This document shows, in pieces, positions 42,960-55,440 of a DNA stretch of 64,000 bases. The notes under the pieces are model-generated. The model did not search any database, had not been told where the DNA came from, and was given only the letters and a program-made list of their open reading frames with translations. Both the position numbers and the translations under genes were made by a program. Every line of letters starts with the position of its first letter. The stretch's first letter is position 1. Origin of the DNA: Dipteris shenzhenensis (taxonomy: Eukaryota > Polypodiophyta > Polypodiopsida > Gleicheniales); NCBI GenBank assembly GCA_047967505.1, contig CM106539.1; one strand, given 5' to 3'.

Positions 42960-44038
42960 GTCCAATTGTTTGAAGTTAATTCTTAAATGGTAAATGCTGG
43001 TCTTCAAATCCCAGCTTCGGCTACGTATATGAGAGGCCAAGCTCTGCCGCTATGGACACATCGCGCTTTGGAGATCTTAGTCGTGAAGCATATGCTTTAT
43101 GTGGCCATATCGAATATGTATGAAATGCCTTAAGGGCGATTAGCATTTCTTACGAGACGGGCGATTGATAACACAATGTAACACGCTTTCTACAAAAGAA
43201 TCGATATTCTTTTGTAAACGATACCATTTTGTGCTGTTTTCGACTCAATACCCATTACTCATCTTACTTCTTGACTCTACCTTTTTCTCACCAAGATACG
43301 GTTTATACGTTTTATCTCCTCCCCTCTTCACGATCCCAAGTGCAATGATGAGAGGCTCTTCTTAGAGCTATATGGAAGCCTTGAAGGTTAGTCTCTCCTA
43401 GGTAGAAACCAAAGTCCTTATAATTAGGAGCATATGAACTTTTGTCTTTGCATAAGTCTATTAGTAGTGGTGCGCTTGAGTATGGATAAAAAAGGTCCAC
43501 ACACAATTAGAATGTCACATAAAGTTTCTTTAATTGGGGGCATGTGACAAAAAATGCAAAGTAAAGGTTAAGCCCTCCTCTAGCTAGGCATCCCTTCATA
43601 TCTTTTGATAGTGTCTAATCTTTACTATGAGATAGAAAGCTCCATGACCTAATGTGTGAGTCTTTAGTAGCATGGCCTCCTTAAAGGTAGTGCTATAATG
43701 AAGGATCAAAACTCTTTTGTGAAGTTCCACATGTAATGGCAATTTTTTTTGTGTGTGGAGATCATCCTATTAAAATTGCCTTTTAATAGGCCAACACCCT
43801 TTTTTAAAAAAAATTCTTTATCTTTTGCATCCAAAAGCACTTTCTTAACGACTATACTTGGAGGCAATCCCACACACATTTGTACATTCTTGTTTAACTA
43901 GCTACAATTGCTAGTAAGTATATTTTTCCATAAAGACATGTTTATAAAAGGTAACAGATAATAGTGCTCTATGTTTTCAATGTCTTTCAAGGTTCTTGCA
44001 AGCTTGTGAGCACGTTTTTTTCCTTTTGGGGGGGGACG

Positions 44039-44075
<37 letters not shown>

Positions 44076-44160
44076 ATCTTCAGAGATTCACAAGATGGTT
44101 TCTATACTAAGCATCCTACAAAGGATTCTTTCATGGTAGTGTGATATGAGAAGGTACGTG
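42960..44160. other. No recognisable gene; GA microsatellite at 44044-44073
   Basis: AT-rich. A G-run and (GA)n are at 44030-44073. Nothing else could be assigned. Confidence 0.55.
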
Positions 44161-44166
44161 CATATA

Positions 44167-45205
44167 CATATCTACATTTACCAGATGCAAGAAATGAAAG
44201 CGAGTCTAGGAAGATCCAGAAAAGCAACCAAAGAGAATAAGAGTAATGAATGAAGATGTTATGCTAAAATCAATGCAATCTACATGTTGTTAGCGTAGAT
44301 GTATGTGCTCAATTAACTTACATGACATCAAGGGCTCTAGAGAACATGTCTGGCAAATGAGAGGGAGTAAAAGAAATAAATACCTACTCACGAGACTCTC
44401 TTGCTTTCTTGTAAATGACACGAAAAGGCAAATTCCAAGAGAATAGATAAAGCCTCTTATAAATGGAAAAACTATTTGCAACAATCCATATCGCATTATT
44501 ACAGGATTATCACATGGCATATATTGGGATTTGGCTAATAAAGCAAAGTATGGAGAAAAATCTAGCATTCATGGAAACATAGGAATCCCAAAACAAGAGC
44601 CTCAACGGTTGTAGCAACAACTATTTTGAAACACTATAATCATGAAAATGCTTTAACTCAACCCCATCTATTTGAAATGCATCTTTCAATAGGTTTAACA
44701 AAAAAAGAAGTATTTAACTCTATTGGAGAAACACTGAGGCAAAGAGGGCATGCTATGGCATCTTTTCATACTTTTTGTATACTCTTTGCAAGAAGATATT
44801 TAGACAGGTTAAAATCCTAAAGAGGCAAAAAATGTCAAAGTGTAGTGTCAGTGATAATCTAAAGCAAGCACTTGAGAGTGCAATGTCTCCACAACAAAGA
44901 GAATCATACCAAAAAAGGAGAGAATTTCATCATGGACTTATTCGGCATTGTAGACTAAAATATACATTTTGGAAGGAGCAAGCTATTTCTCATCCAAATG
45001 AGTACCGTTGTAACATCTGTTATGAAGTCAATTCAGAGTGTACATGCAGAAACAGGTCACCTACTACCAAATTTGAGATATAGACAAACAATTGCGGATG
45101 AGAGAATAAGAATGTACTCTTGTTTGCATTTTTCTCAATGCTAATCACTCATCAAATCTTTCATGAGATGAGATTAAAGTTGGGTTTTTGTTGGTTGGAC
45201 ACACA
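44167..45205 (+). pseudogene. Second, damaged copy of the DDE-like gene
   Basis: Collinear with about 27050-28250 of the 19.6-kb element: AGATCCAGAAAAGCAACCAA, CATGACATCAAGGGCTCTAG and GAACATGTCTGGCAAA near 44213-44360, then LTKKEVFNSIGET, KKISQ-like and REFHHGLIRH coding words. It carries many stops and frameshifts. An internal deletion of about 190 bp joins GAGTAC to GTTGTAACATCTG, removing the VDGMDQN box. Homology ends just after GGTTGGACACACACATG, so the last acidic motif and the C-terminal half are missing. Near 44253 it lacks the extra T that breaks the main copy. Confidence 0.88.
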
Positions 45206-46050
45206 CATGCTATTAGTATAGACTAGGCTTACGCTAAATGAGAAGTAGTATAGGACAAGAGAAAAGGCCGCAAAGAACAAGTGAACTATAAAAAAGCACA
45301 GAATGTCAACCTCATGTAAACATGAAACGTTTACAAAACATTGTGAGTGCGAAGCAGTGATAAATAGATACTCAAATTAATGACACTGCATGCCAAAGTT
45401 GCCCTAGCGCATATGCGAGTGTTTCCAGTTATCACGTGTTTGAGTCGACACACTTCACCTTTGTTGCTAATACAAGAGCAAAGTCTAAAGACACACACAG
45501 AGTAACCCAGCATAAAGCAACGAGAGAAAAGCGCAAGGTAAAGGGACGCCCACAAGCAATGAAGACAAGGCTATGGCTTCAGCTAGGGCTTTCAATGTAT
45601 CATTGATAACTCCTAGTTGTGTTCCTACAATTGCTCATTCGTAGAGGGCTTCTCTACTAATTAATGTAACAAATGCTCATTAATAGAGGGCTTCTCTACT
45701 AATTCCTCCCAGCCATGGTTTCCAGTGATCCTCTATCTCATGAGTCTTGTTTCCTTTTTCATCACCATGGAGCTCTCTCTATGGAAACCTCCCCTTAGCC
45801 CAATGCTTGCAAAGTGGCCCCCTCCCTTGGTGCCATGTGTCCCACAAGGGACCTCACCCTTCTAGCCCTCTCATGACCCTTTCCACCTCTTAACTAACGT
45901 CTAGGCCTAGGCGTGACCCTAGACCCAAACCCTCTAGGCCTCATAATATGCAAGCACCGTCAAGCCCTCTGCTTAACCTTTTAGTACCTTTGATTTTTTT
46001 TTTTGGGCAGAAATTTTTTTTGTTATATTAGGATATCATCATCATCATAA
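45206..46050. other. No recognisable gene; small duplication
   Basis: ATTYRTAGAGGGCTTCTCTACTAATT occurs at about 45637 and 45681. The rest is unassigned. Confidence 0.5.
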
Positions 46051-46104
46051 GTATTTACATGTTCTTTGGCAAAGAACAACCAGCCCCCATGGAGAGAGTT
46101 TCAT

Positions 46105-46172
46105 GCGAAAACTTAAGCATAAGCTCATGCTCATGCATGAGCATAAGCATGAGCTTATGCTTATGCTTATGC
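46105..46172. repeat. Outlying copy of the ATAAGC/GCTCAT hexamer satellite
   Basis: AAGCATAAGCTCATGCTCAT continues through CATGAGCATAAGC to (GCTTAT)4 and GCGG. These are the same hexamers in the same style as the array at 1-1.9 kb, 44 kb away. It is embedded in unrelated sequence next to a LINE relic. Confidence 0.9.
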
Positions 46173-46199
46173 TTATGCGGTGTCGTCGTGCTCGGAGAG

Positions 46200-46590
46200 A
46201 GGTATCTCGGTGGCGAGTCATCTCATGTAAGAAAGCGGCTAGGCATCTCTGATCCGTGAACTACAGCATGTGTGGGAGGGAGCCGAATCCATTGCGGAAG
46301 AGGCAGTGGTATCGGCCTCGAATGGCATAATAGATAGGACATCTGAAAGCAAAGGGCTCCTCCGACTCGATCTCCTGCAAGTCGCAAAGTGGGAAAAGGC
46401 GGTCCTCTCATGAGATACCCTCTGCGCGTCCGCTCTGGATCCGTAATCGGTGTGACGAGACCCTAAACTGACCGAGGGAGATCCAGAGAACCGGTGGAAG
46501 ATAGCTTCATTGAACAGCGTTGCCAGGATGGGGGCTAGAGTTTTGATGCCATAGGCAACAAACTCTATGCATAGGCCCTCATGTTCCAAA
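46200..46590 (-). pseudogene. LINE C-terminal (zf-RVT) relic with internal deletion
   Basis: The 5' part reads EFVAYGIKTLAPILATLFNE, as in the non-LTR RT N-terminal block. It is then joined directly to a zf-RVT-like segment reading QFRVSSHRLRIQSGR and, after a stop and frameshift, LFPLCDLQEIESEEPFAFRC and PIYYAIRGRYHC. The conserved C-x2-C...H/F-x3-C-P pattern is visible in partial form. The intervening catalytic RT is missing. Confidence 0.7.
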
Positions 46591-46689
46591 TAGTAGCAAC
46601 AAAATCAAAAGAGAGGGAATAGGAGTCCTCAGTGTCATCTGTATTGTCATCATTGAAGTAATCAAAGTAACTGAAACTCTTTGAATCTT

Positions 46690-49200
46690 CAGAGCTATCA
46701 GTGGCATCTGCCTGGGCTGAGCCTGGGCTTCACAAGGTGAGTCAGGTTCCTTTTTGACCTTTGTGGAGGGTACCTGATTAAAAAACTCAATGATCTCAGT
46801 AGGGACTTCAAAGGGTGTGGAATTATCAATCCCAAAGCAGCTTTGAGTGTGTTCTTGTAAGTCAGCATTGAAGATGGCAACCTCTGCTTGGAAAGTGTGG
46901 ATCGATTCTATGATTTTCTTCTGGTCTTGTTCAGCCAGTTAACAAACAGTAAGTCAGCTTGCAAAATAACTTGGTTAAACTGAAGATTGTTCCTGGTTAC
47001 CCATATAAACCAAAGTGCATGTGCTCTCAGGGGTGACTAGGTGTCTTCTTTTGTCCTTGAAGAGTCTCCAAGCAAGATGGCCTTCTAATTCACTGGCTCC
47101 CCTATCTCTAGTTAGACTATTTTCCATACCTTTCTGGCCATTGGACAAGCCACAAAGAGATGGAAGATATCTTCATTAGTAGAGGGACAATTCATACATT
47201 TACCATTACCCTTCCCAATCCTGAGTCCTCTGATATTGGTCCACACAACTTTATGCAATATGAGCCACATCAAGGCAGATAGTTTGTCTGGAATTGAAGG
47301 AGACCAGATGGCACAGAACCTGAATTTCCATTTCTCTTTGGAGTCATGAAGTTTCCAACTGTCATTTAGAGCCCTACAGAGATCACCCATGTCCCTACTT
47401 GGTGTGGGTATGGGGAAGAAAGAGGAACTTCCACCCAATTGAACTCCCTACTATACACAAGGAAAGATCCCCCCTTCCATTGTTGGCTACCACTCCAAAG
47501 TTGTAATCTACTCATAACAAGTGACTGGCTTTTGTTGTTTATACTGAACTCTCTCCTAATCTCTACCCAAGTTTTTTTACCTTAGTTCTTATCTGCTCCA
47601 CAGCTGCCCCCAGCTTTGCAAACCATTTTTAAATAGAAGAGCTACCTTGGCTATCTCTTCATCAGAAAGAATAGCTTCTTTGAAAATAACAAAAATCCAA
47701 ATTGAGTCCAAGGTCATAAAGGCACCTTTACCTGAAAAGTCAATTTCGCTTTTAATCCCTTCAAAATCTGTCCAAAGAGAGACCCAAAGCTGGCTGCCTT
47801 TAGGTTTGCAGGGTTCTGGGTTACAAATAGCTGATAGTATGGGGTAGTTTTTCCACTTGAGAACTCTGAGGGGTCTTGGGGAGCTGACATTCCTAAGGAG
47901 AAGTTGAGCGCAGGCTTCAATAGGGTTTAGGATTGCCTTTAAAATCTAGGTTGAGGAGAGTTTTGGAGCAACATGTTCTATGTCAATAACTCCTAATCCA
48001 CCCTCCTGCTTGAGTTTAATACAGAAGTCCCACTTGACCTTGGGTATCTTGCCTCCCCACAGAAAAGATCTACAAATTTTTATGAATCTATTAATTCCAG
48101 CTTTGGAGGGGGACCAAGTTGTGAGGTAGAAGATAACAATAGGATAAATGCAATGGTTGAGAACAGTTCTTCTTCCTACCAGACTAGCCTGAAATCCTCT
48201 CCATTTCTCCATCTTGTTTTGGAATCAGTCCCACCTTTGCTTGAGGGAAATATCAAACCCCATGGGGATATGCAGCAGCCTAAAGACTGAGCAATGCTTG
48301 ACCCTCTGGTATCCCATCCCTTCCAACACTTGATGTTAATCACCTTTGAGAGTTGCATATCCAGTTTTTGAGTGATTGATTTTGGACCCAGAGGCTTTGC
48401 AAAAAATATCTAAAGACTCCATGGCCACCTTGATACATTGTGACTCATTCTTGAGGGTTAAGTTTGTATCATCAGCAAACTGTTGATAGATAAGGTGCTT
48501 GCCTAAGGGTAGCTCACTACCTTGAACTTGTTTTCTTGGCTTTGTTGATGGAGAAGCCATCCCAGGGAGTCTGCTGTAATTGCAAAGAGTAAAGGGGCAA
48601 TAGGGCACCCCTGCCTTATAGATCTTTTAAGCTCAAATGGTTGGCTCATGATCCCATTAACACAAATCTTTGCTGTAGCATTTGCGAGGAGGAGTTTGAT
48701 GAAAGAAATGTAAAGGGGGCCAAGTCCCGTATCACCTAGAGCTTGGATGATGAAATCCCATTTAAGTCTATCATAAGCCTTGTCAAAGTCAACCTTTAAG
48801 AAGAATATGTCCTGTTTTGTTTCTCTGGCATACTCACATCCCTCCCAAATGTTGATGATAGCTTCAAGTAAATGTATGCCCTTTATGAAGCCTTTCTACT
48901 CTGAGTAGGATCCACTTGGCCATTCTGTTTTTAATCCTCAAAGCCAGAGCTTTAGCAAATATTTTATAGCTACATATGAGCATATTAAGAGGTCTCCAGT
49001 TCCCTCTTATCTCCTTCCTTAGGAATAAGTTTTATAACACCACCATTGATATGTGTAGGTAAAAACCCACTTTCAACACTTTCCTGCCATAAGAGAAGGA
49101 GGTATGGGCCAACAGTGGACTAGAATCTTTTGTAGAATTAAATTGGTAGTCCATTCTCACCTGGTGTTTTACCATCAGACAGTATCTTTGTTTTTCAAAA
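46690..49200 (-). pseudogene. Non-LTR retrotransposon (LINE) reverse transcriptase, decayed
   Basis: Reading on the minus strand from 49,200: PTHINGGVIKLIPKEGDK, NWRPLNMLICSYKIFAKALA (frameshifted), VDFDKAYDRLKWDFIIQALG near 48,790-48,730, IRQGCPIAPLLFAI near 48,600, and QQFADDTNLTLK near 48,480, the FADD catalytic box. Then come SLVGRRTVLNHCIYPIVIFY near 48,180, a KWDFCIKLKQEGGLGV linker, and a zf-RVT at 47,438-47,112 (LSALMWLILHKVVWT, CMNCPSTNEDIFHLFVACP). At least four frameshifts or stops separate these blocks. The endonuclease is not recognisable to the right, so it is 5'-truncated. Confidence 0.85.
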
Positions 49201-50040
49201 CTTTGAAGTATCTACACAAAGGATTAACATTGAGGTATCGCAGTAAGTCCATTGTATAACACTTTGTTTTATAAAAAATTGATGAGGGTGGGAATCAATG
49301 GGACAACATTGCTCAAAAAAATGACAGCATAGTGTTTCCAAAGACTTGCTAGCCCTTTGTAATGCTCCATGGTGAAATAAGAATTTTACTTTATGTACTA
49401 TCCAAATATGTGTAATCTCCTTTATTAATTGAATGTGTTCAAAATCTATTTAAGATGTGAAGCAAAGTGATTTATTTCTAGACTCAGACCATATTTCTTA
49501 CAATGCCATTGAAGAACAATCCAACAAAAAGAGACTTTCCATCTCCATATTGATTTAGAAGAATAGTGTGCACTTGCACAAAAATGACAAAAGGGTCCAT
49601 AAGTAGGTGACATGCAAAGAGACAACATGAGGATAAACGGCTTACATCATATCAATTTATGGTGTGATGGAGGCATTTAGCTGAAATGTCCAATAAGAAA
49701 ACCTACTTCTCCATTTTCTAATTTGACAACATTGTAAAAGCTAGTAAGGGACTACATGGATAAGTCATAACCCAATCTACTATTGTAGAAAAGTAGAACC
49801 ACTTGTATTAACAAGAGATGGAGATAAAATTGTACTAGATAGTAGAAAGCTCTAGAATGAAAGAGCAAATATAGAAGGAGAGCAAATAACACACGAAGAC
49901 AAAGGAGAAGTTGAGGAAAAAGACACTCCATTGAGAGAGACTTAAAAATGGAAAATTCACAACATTGCATAATTTAAAGATGGCAATGGGAATGCAAGCA
50001 TAGAGTTAAAGAAGCAGTGTAAGTTTTCTTTTGCTTTTTC
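49200..50040. other. No recognisable gene
   Basis: AT-rich sequence with short frames only. Confidence 0.5.
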
Positions 50041-50044
50041 TATT

Positions 50045-50464
50045 TTGAATGAACACAAAGAAAATTATCACTCAATGATAATAATGATTGAGCATAGAAA
50101 AAATCTTGTGTGTGCTTGTTGTAGGAAGATCCTAAAGTCTCAAAAGGAGAATGCTGATCCTAATGCCTGCTCTAGTAAAACAAATGAAGGTGTCAACTAC
50201 TATTGCAAAAAGCATGCTAGAGAATAAAATTTTAAAACAATCAAATACACAGTTGTGCAACAATTTGTAGATAGCAACAAAGTTGATCTAAACATAATCC
50301 AAGAGGCACTTGGTGAGAAGGGAGTGAGAAGGAAAGGTTACACCTCTATTTTCAAAGAAATTTCATCAACCTTGAAAGACAAGAGGATAAAACTTGTACT
50401 CTTACCAAAGGTGTGGCAAGCGGATGATAATATTGGACATTTTTTGCATATTAAAGGGGTGTAG
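50045..50464 (+). pseudogene. Unrecognised Cys-containing frame with one in-frame stop
   Basis: A frame of 140 codons is interrupted only by TAA at 50225-50227 and continues in the same frame. The first half has CACCRKILKSQ and YYCKKHARE, a Cys4-like pattern. The second half is helical and basic (NIIQEALGEKGVRRKGYTS). I do not recognise a family. It could be the remnant of a mobile-element gene or a zinc-binding protein. Confidence 0.35.
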
Positions 50465-50469
50465 GAAGG

Positions 50470-52220
50470 TGATAAGGGAAGCACTGTGTATAGTCATTGG
50501 AACAATATCTTTGTCAATCTTGAACAAGTACAAAGGAGAATGATTGAATTTTATGGTGTCACATTTGAAGAGTTCCAAGGACATCTCTGACCTTAGTGCC
50601 ACAAAGTCCAGTGCAGAATCTTCCTCTCTCTCCTTGTCTAGGTTGATCCCCTCCTATTTGTCTTGCTCTTGGGACTCTCAATACTAAGGGTCCTATGCTA
50701 CTTCCTCCTTCTCTTGCATCTCCTCTTTATTTTAATTTTGAGCATTTGGATTCCAAGGTTTCTCTGTTGCTTCCTCCTCCTCTTACATCTTCTCTTCATC
50801 TTATTCTTGGGCTTCTTGATTCTAGGGTTTCTCTACTAATTCCTCATCCTCCTGCATCTCCAAGCTTTGGTCAGTGATAATTTTGTAAAAGTTAAGGTAC
50901 ATTACAAAGGACAAACTCTCCTCTAGAAGTCTACACTTTGTATTGTGTCTATTGCACTTTTTCTTAATATGCTATGGGGAGAGCTCATATCTTTAATTAA
51001 TGGAGTTCTTGGACTTCTCAGCTATCACTATAATGAACATGTCATAAAAGATATGGAAATCTTGGTGGGCATTGCACTTATGGAGGAAGTCAAAGAGCAT
51101 TTCGTCACATGATTTGCTTTCTTCTCCTACCATGGCACCTTCAAGGACTAGTGATCTACTTTCCTTGGAAATAGTTGATACTTCCTCTTTTGTTGTTTTC
51201 TTTTTTTCTATAGTGTTGTAAACTATCTTTTTGTAGACATTAACACAAGAAACCAATTCACATAAAGTGAAGAGTTTACTACGTTAAGGATCCTCCCCAA
51301 AGAAAATACTAAAAGAGAACTCTATAGTCCTTTTGTCCTACCCTTATCTCTTTGATCTGACAAAGGAAATATGTTTTCAAATTATAAACAAGTAAAATTG
51401 AGCATAGCATGAGAAAATCTACAAACTATGCCTTTTGCCTATTGGGATGAGGTCCAATAGCCAAAATTGCTTCTTAAGTTCTTTTTTCATAAATGTGCTC
51501 AAGAAAGCAATTTGGGCTGTTGGGTAGGCTTCCACCATCTTAAATCACATTGTTAAGCACTATTTCCACATCTATGCTCAACCAAGATATCAGGGTTCCA
51601 AAAAACCTCCCAATAAGCTATATCTCTTCCTTGATAATGTAAACACAAGAACACCAAGACATATAGAGTGATGATTCCACCTAGTTGAGGATGGTCTCTG
51701 AATATAAAGCTAGAAGCGAAGTCTGGAGTTCTTTTCTAGGACTTCTTGCTTTATCTTTTGGATCTTATAAACCAATTTTCAAGAAGGCCAAGAGTTTTGG
51801 ATTCAAGAAGTGGTGCAAAGTAAAGGACAAAGACTAGTAGGGCTTCTATATTTAGTGTCCTAAATTTGGCATGCTGTTATTTAATGCCCAAATATGGGAC
51901 CCACTTCTTCAGGCAACATGTTACCATTTTGGTAGGTGGCTATTTATAGAGCTCTCTTTCCCTCACTTGTCAATTTCAAGGGATCTTCCACCTCATTTGT
52001 TGCTATTACCTCTATCTTTCACTCCAAGAGCAAGCATCATGTGCAAGCCAAATCTACCATAAGACTAATCTACCACAAACATTGGTATGTCTATCTACTC
52101 CAATCAACATGTCCACTTTTTTCAATAGCACCTTTGCATATTTTGATAGGAAAAGTGTGTTGACAGCATGCATTTAAGTTTTGAGTTTTACAATGAAATT
52201 TGGGAGAGAAAATTGTATGT
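50470..52220. other. No recognisable gene; short CT-rich duplications
   Basis: At 50695-50870 the phrase GCTTCCTCCTYCTCTTRCATCTYCTCTTYAT occurs two to three times (unit about 70 bp). The rest is unassigned. Confidence 0.5.
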
Positions 52221-52229
52221 GATGACCCT

Positions 52230-53170
52230 TTACTCAAAATGTGCTTAAGAAAATGTTGGACTTATCCTCAATAATGAAAATCACTTTCTTAAGGACTCTT
52301 CTACATTTTTTGTTTGTCTAGGTTCTCTTACTCCTCCAAAGGGTTTGTAAGCTCACAAAATTCAATCATGAATGCGTTTAGTTGTGGAGCTTGTTCATTT
52401 CTAATCTATTGAGTTATCAAAGCAAAATGCACTGAAGAAAGTGATTTTGCTTATCGGTCTGCTCCCAGACCCCCAAAATGCTTTTCTTGAGCAAATTTCT
52501 TGTTTTTTTAATTTTTTCCTCTATTTGTGTGCTCTACTCTCTCCATGGGGTTTGGAAGCTCACACAATGTTTTATTAGAAGAACAAGATTCATCAATGAG
52601 AATGCTTTTGGTTGTGGAGTTTGTTCATTTATGATCTACAAAGTCTATCAAAGAAAAATGTGGTTAAGAAATAGATTTTGGTTGTTGGGTCAACTTCAAA
52701 TTTCTTTCTTGAGTACAATTCTTCTTTTCTTATTTTTGTCTTCTACTTGGTCTCTCTTCTTCCTCTAGAAGGATTGGAAGCTAACAGAATGTTGTATTAG
52801 ATGCACAAAATCCATTTGTGGGTGGTGGATGCTTTTGGTTTTAAAGGCTATCCATTTTTAATCTACCACTAAACCGTCAAGACAAAAATTTCTTAAGAAA
52901 ATGATATGCCATATTGAGCATATCCTTAACCTTTAAAATCATTTTCTTAAACACATTTCTACATTTTTATTTTTTCTTCTACTTTGGGTGCTCTTCTTCC
53001 TCCAAAGGGTTTGAAAGCTAACACAATGTTCTATTAAAAGCACAAATTATAGTTATGGATGCTTTTGGTTGTGAAATTTGTGAATTTTTAATTATTAAAT
53101 CCTCAAAACAAAATGTCCTTAAGAAAGAAATTTCACCTGTGGCTCTCATCCCAAACCCCCAAATAGCTTC
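52230..53170. repeat. Tandem repeat of about 230 bp, four diverged copies
   Basis: The anchor GCTTTTGGTTGTGGAGTTTG or close variants is at about 52375, 52601, 52830 and 53063, with spacings of 226-233 bp. Each unit also holds CTCCAAAGGGTTTGRAAGCT, ACACAATGTTYTATTA and CTTAAGAAAWTGAT-like words. Divergence is high, so the array is old. Confidence 0.87.
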
Positions 53171-53410
53171 CTTTGGTGCTTTTTAAATTTAGGTCTTCCT
53201 TGTAGGAGCTAGGAGATAGTCTTGCTCATGGCAATGACAAAGCAAAAAGCTAGAAGGGCTAGTAAAGGGTTGCAATTGCCCAAACTACCACAAAAAAGGC
53301 TTCTGGTCTCAGTGGCTCTCATCAAAGAAAAGGGAATTATATCATATACTTCAAAAAGCCAAAGTGAGGAGGTTTTTGAGAGTGCTCTCAACGGAAGCAA
53401 GAACGGAAGA

Positions 53411-53412
<2 letters not shown>

Positions 53413-53467
<55 letters not shown>
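53413..53467. repeat. GA microsatellite
   Basis: (GA)n with one interruption near 53466. Frames reading (RE)n or (LS)n across it are not genes. Confidence 0.97.
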
Positions 53468-53473
<6 letters not shown>

Positions 53474-53559
53474 CCACAAGTTTTGGTGGGTGCAGAACCA
53501 CCCTCATCTTCTTTTTCATTCATTTATATATGTGTTTGAGTATTGTACATAACCGGGGT

Positions 53560-54960
53560 AAAGGCACAGTGACCTTTAACCCCCACAACCTCCCACTTAA
53601 AGGACAATGTGCCTTTAAGGGAGAACAACTAGTGAGCATACTATCCAATGCCCATCAATACACGACAATACTCAAACCGCTGACTAGGTAGACTCTTCGT
53701 CAGCATATCTGCAGGGTTATCATCTATATGAACCTTGACAAGCTCTATGCGCTTGTCCTCAAGTACCTCCCTGATGAAATGGTACCTGACCTCAATGTGT
53801 TTGGTCTTTGCATGAAAGATCGGATTCCGCGCTAGCTGAATAGCACTCATGGAATCATTATGCAATGTCGGTACACCTGTATGAATCCCCAAATCCCCCA
53901 CTAGCCGATCAAGCCATATAGCCTCCTTGCAACCCTCTGTGACTGTAACATACTTAGCCTCTGTGGTAAACAAAGCAACGCACTTCTGTGCGCGAGACAT
54001 CCACGACACTGCACCACCTGCAAAGGTGAACACATAACCAGAAGTGGATCTCCTACTATCCACATGCCCTGCATAGTCTGAATCTGTGTACCCAAGTACA
54101 CACATGTCTCCTCTACCAAAGCAGATGCACATCTCCTTGGTACCCTTCATGTACCTCATGATGCACTTAACTGCCTCCCAATGCCTCTTTCCTGGATTAG
54201 CCATATACCAGCTAACAACTCCCACTGCAAATAAAATGTCTGGTCTAGTAGCTATCATAGCATACATAAGACTCCCAACTGCTGATGCATAAGGAACCTT
54301 GGCCATCCTTGCCCTTTCCTCATCTGATTTGGGACTATCTATATGACTCAGTTTCACATATGGAGGCAATGGAATACTCACTGTCTTCCCTCCCTCCATA
54401 TTGAAATGCTGCATTACTTTTGTAACATACTCCTTCTGTGAAAGCCAAAGGAGTTTCCTACTCTGATCACGCATGATGCGCATACCAAGAATATGACCTG
54501 CAAGTCCCAAATCCTTCATATCAAAGGCCTCATGCAACTTGGCCTTTAATGCATCTAGCTCATAAGTATTCTTGCTAGCCAATAGCATATCATCCACATA
54601 TAGTGCCAGGATTATCAGGCTATTATCCTTAGCCCTTTTAGTGTAGAGGCAGTGATCAATTTCACTCCTTCTAAAACCCTGGGACCGAATCAATTTCACT
54701 CCTTCTAAAGCATCAAACTTCTAATACCATTCTCTAGGTGCTTGCTTAAGACCATAGAGACTCTTCTTTAGTTGCAAACTAAATGCTCTTTGCCCTTTTC
54801 TTCAAAGCCTTTCGGCTGCACCATGTAAATTTCCTCATGCAAATCCCCATCATGCAAGAAAGCTGTCTTGACATCCATCTGCATAAGCTCCATATCCTCT
54901 ACTGCCACTAGTCCAAGCAACATCTAAGTGTGGTCATCTTCACAACCGGAGAGAATATGG
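53560..54960 (-). pseudogene. Ty1-copia 3' part: reverse transcriptase C-half, RNase H, polypurine tract
   Basis: The intact minus frame 54699-53641 reads HCLYTKRAKD, LYVDDMLLASKN (YVDD catalytic box), MKDLGLAGHILGM, LLWLSQKEYV and PYASAVGSLMYAMIATRPDI. RNase H follows with LGYTDSDYAGHVDSRRSTSG and IHAKTKHIEVRYHFIRE. It ends at SLPSQRFEYCRVLMGIG. Upstream, 54960-54700, the DVKTAFLH...EEIYMVQP part of RT is present with frameshifts. After the stop a purine-rich AAAGTGGGAGGT lies at about 53602-53591, and LTR-like sequence with CATATATAAATG follows. The 5' border at about 54960 abuts the dispersed repeat. Confidence 0.9.
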
Positions 54961-54984
54961 CATATCGCAAGTGGAGCTCGATAT

Positions 54985-55440
54985 CTCAACATCTTGTGCA
55001 TACTATTTATCTACTCTAGCAACAATTGATGTTAAAGCATTTGATTAACTAGCTTCTGTTGTGCCTTTAGCATGCTTGCACTTTAGAGCTAGCATAACCT
55101 TCTATCTCACAGTAAAACTATGTGCAAGTTTGCAAATCGCATACAATATATGAATATACAAAATCCATGTCTTAGTGCAACTTGTGATGTACAACATATA
55201 GTGCATCATATAGAGTACATGCAAAAATAGAAAAAACAAAGGCCATGTCTCCCTTCAAGAGAGTCCAAAACATGAGCTCAAGAGTAGTCCCATCTAGCCC
55301 CATTTCCTTGTGGGCATAGGGACCAGGAACCATTCCCTTGACTAGTCCTTGGGTGGGGCACATGGACAGCTTTCAAATATCTCATAAATATCATGGCTAG
55401 AAGAAAATTACAACAATGCAAGGTTGAAGGCCTTATTTTG
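54985..55440 (-). repeat. Dispersed repeat, copy 2, between two copia copies
   Basis: The complement of this stretch matches 40,077-40,395 and carries about 160 bp that copy 1 lacks (55,145-55,310). It separates two copia pieces that share about 500 bp of RT. No inverted ends or target duplication were found. Confidence 0.82.

Noticed and set aside
42980-43030. A tRNA gene near GGTCTTCAAATCCCAGC
   Set aside because: It resembles a B box, but no acceptor stem, anticodon arm or A box could be placed.
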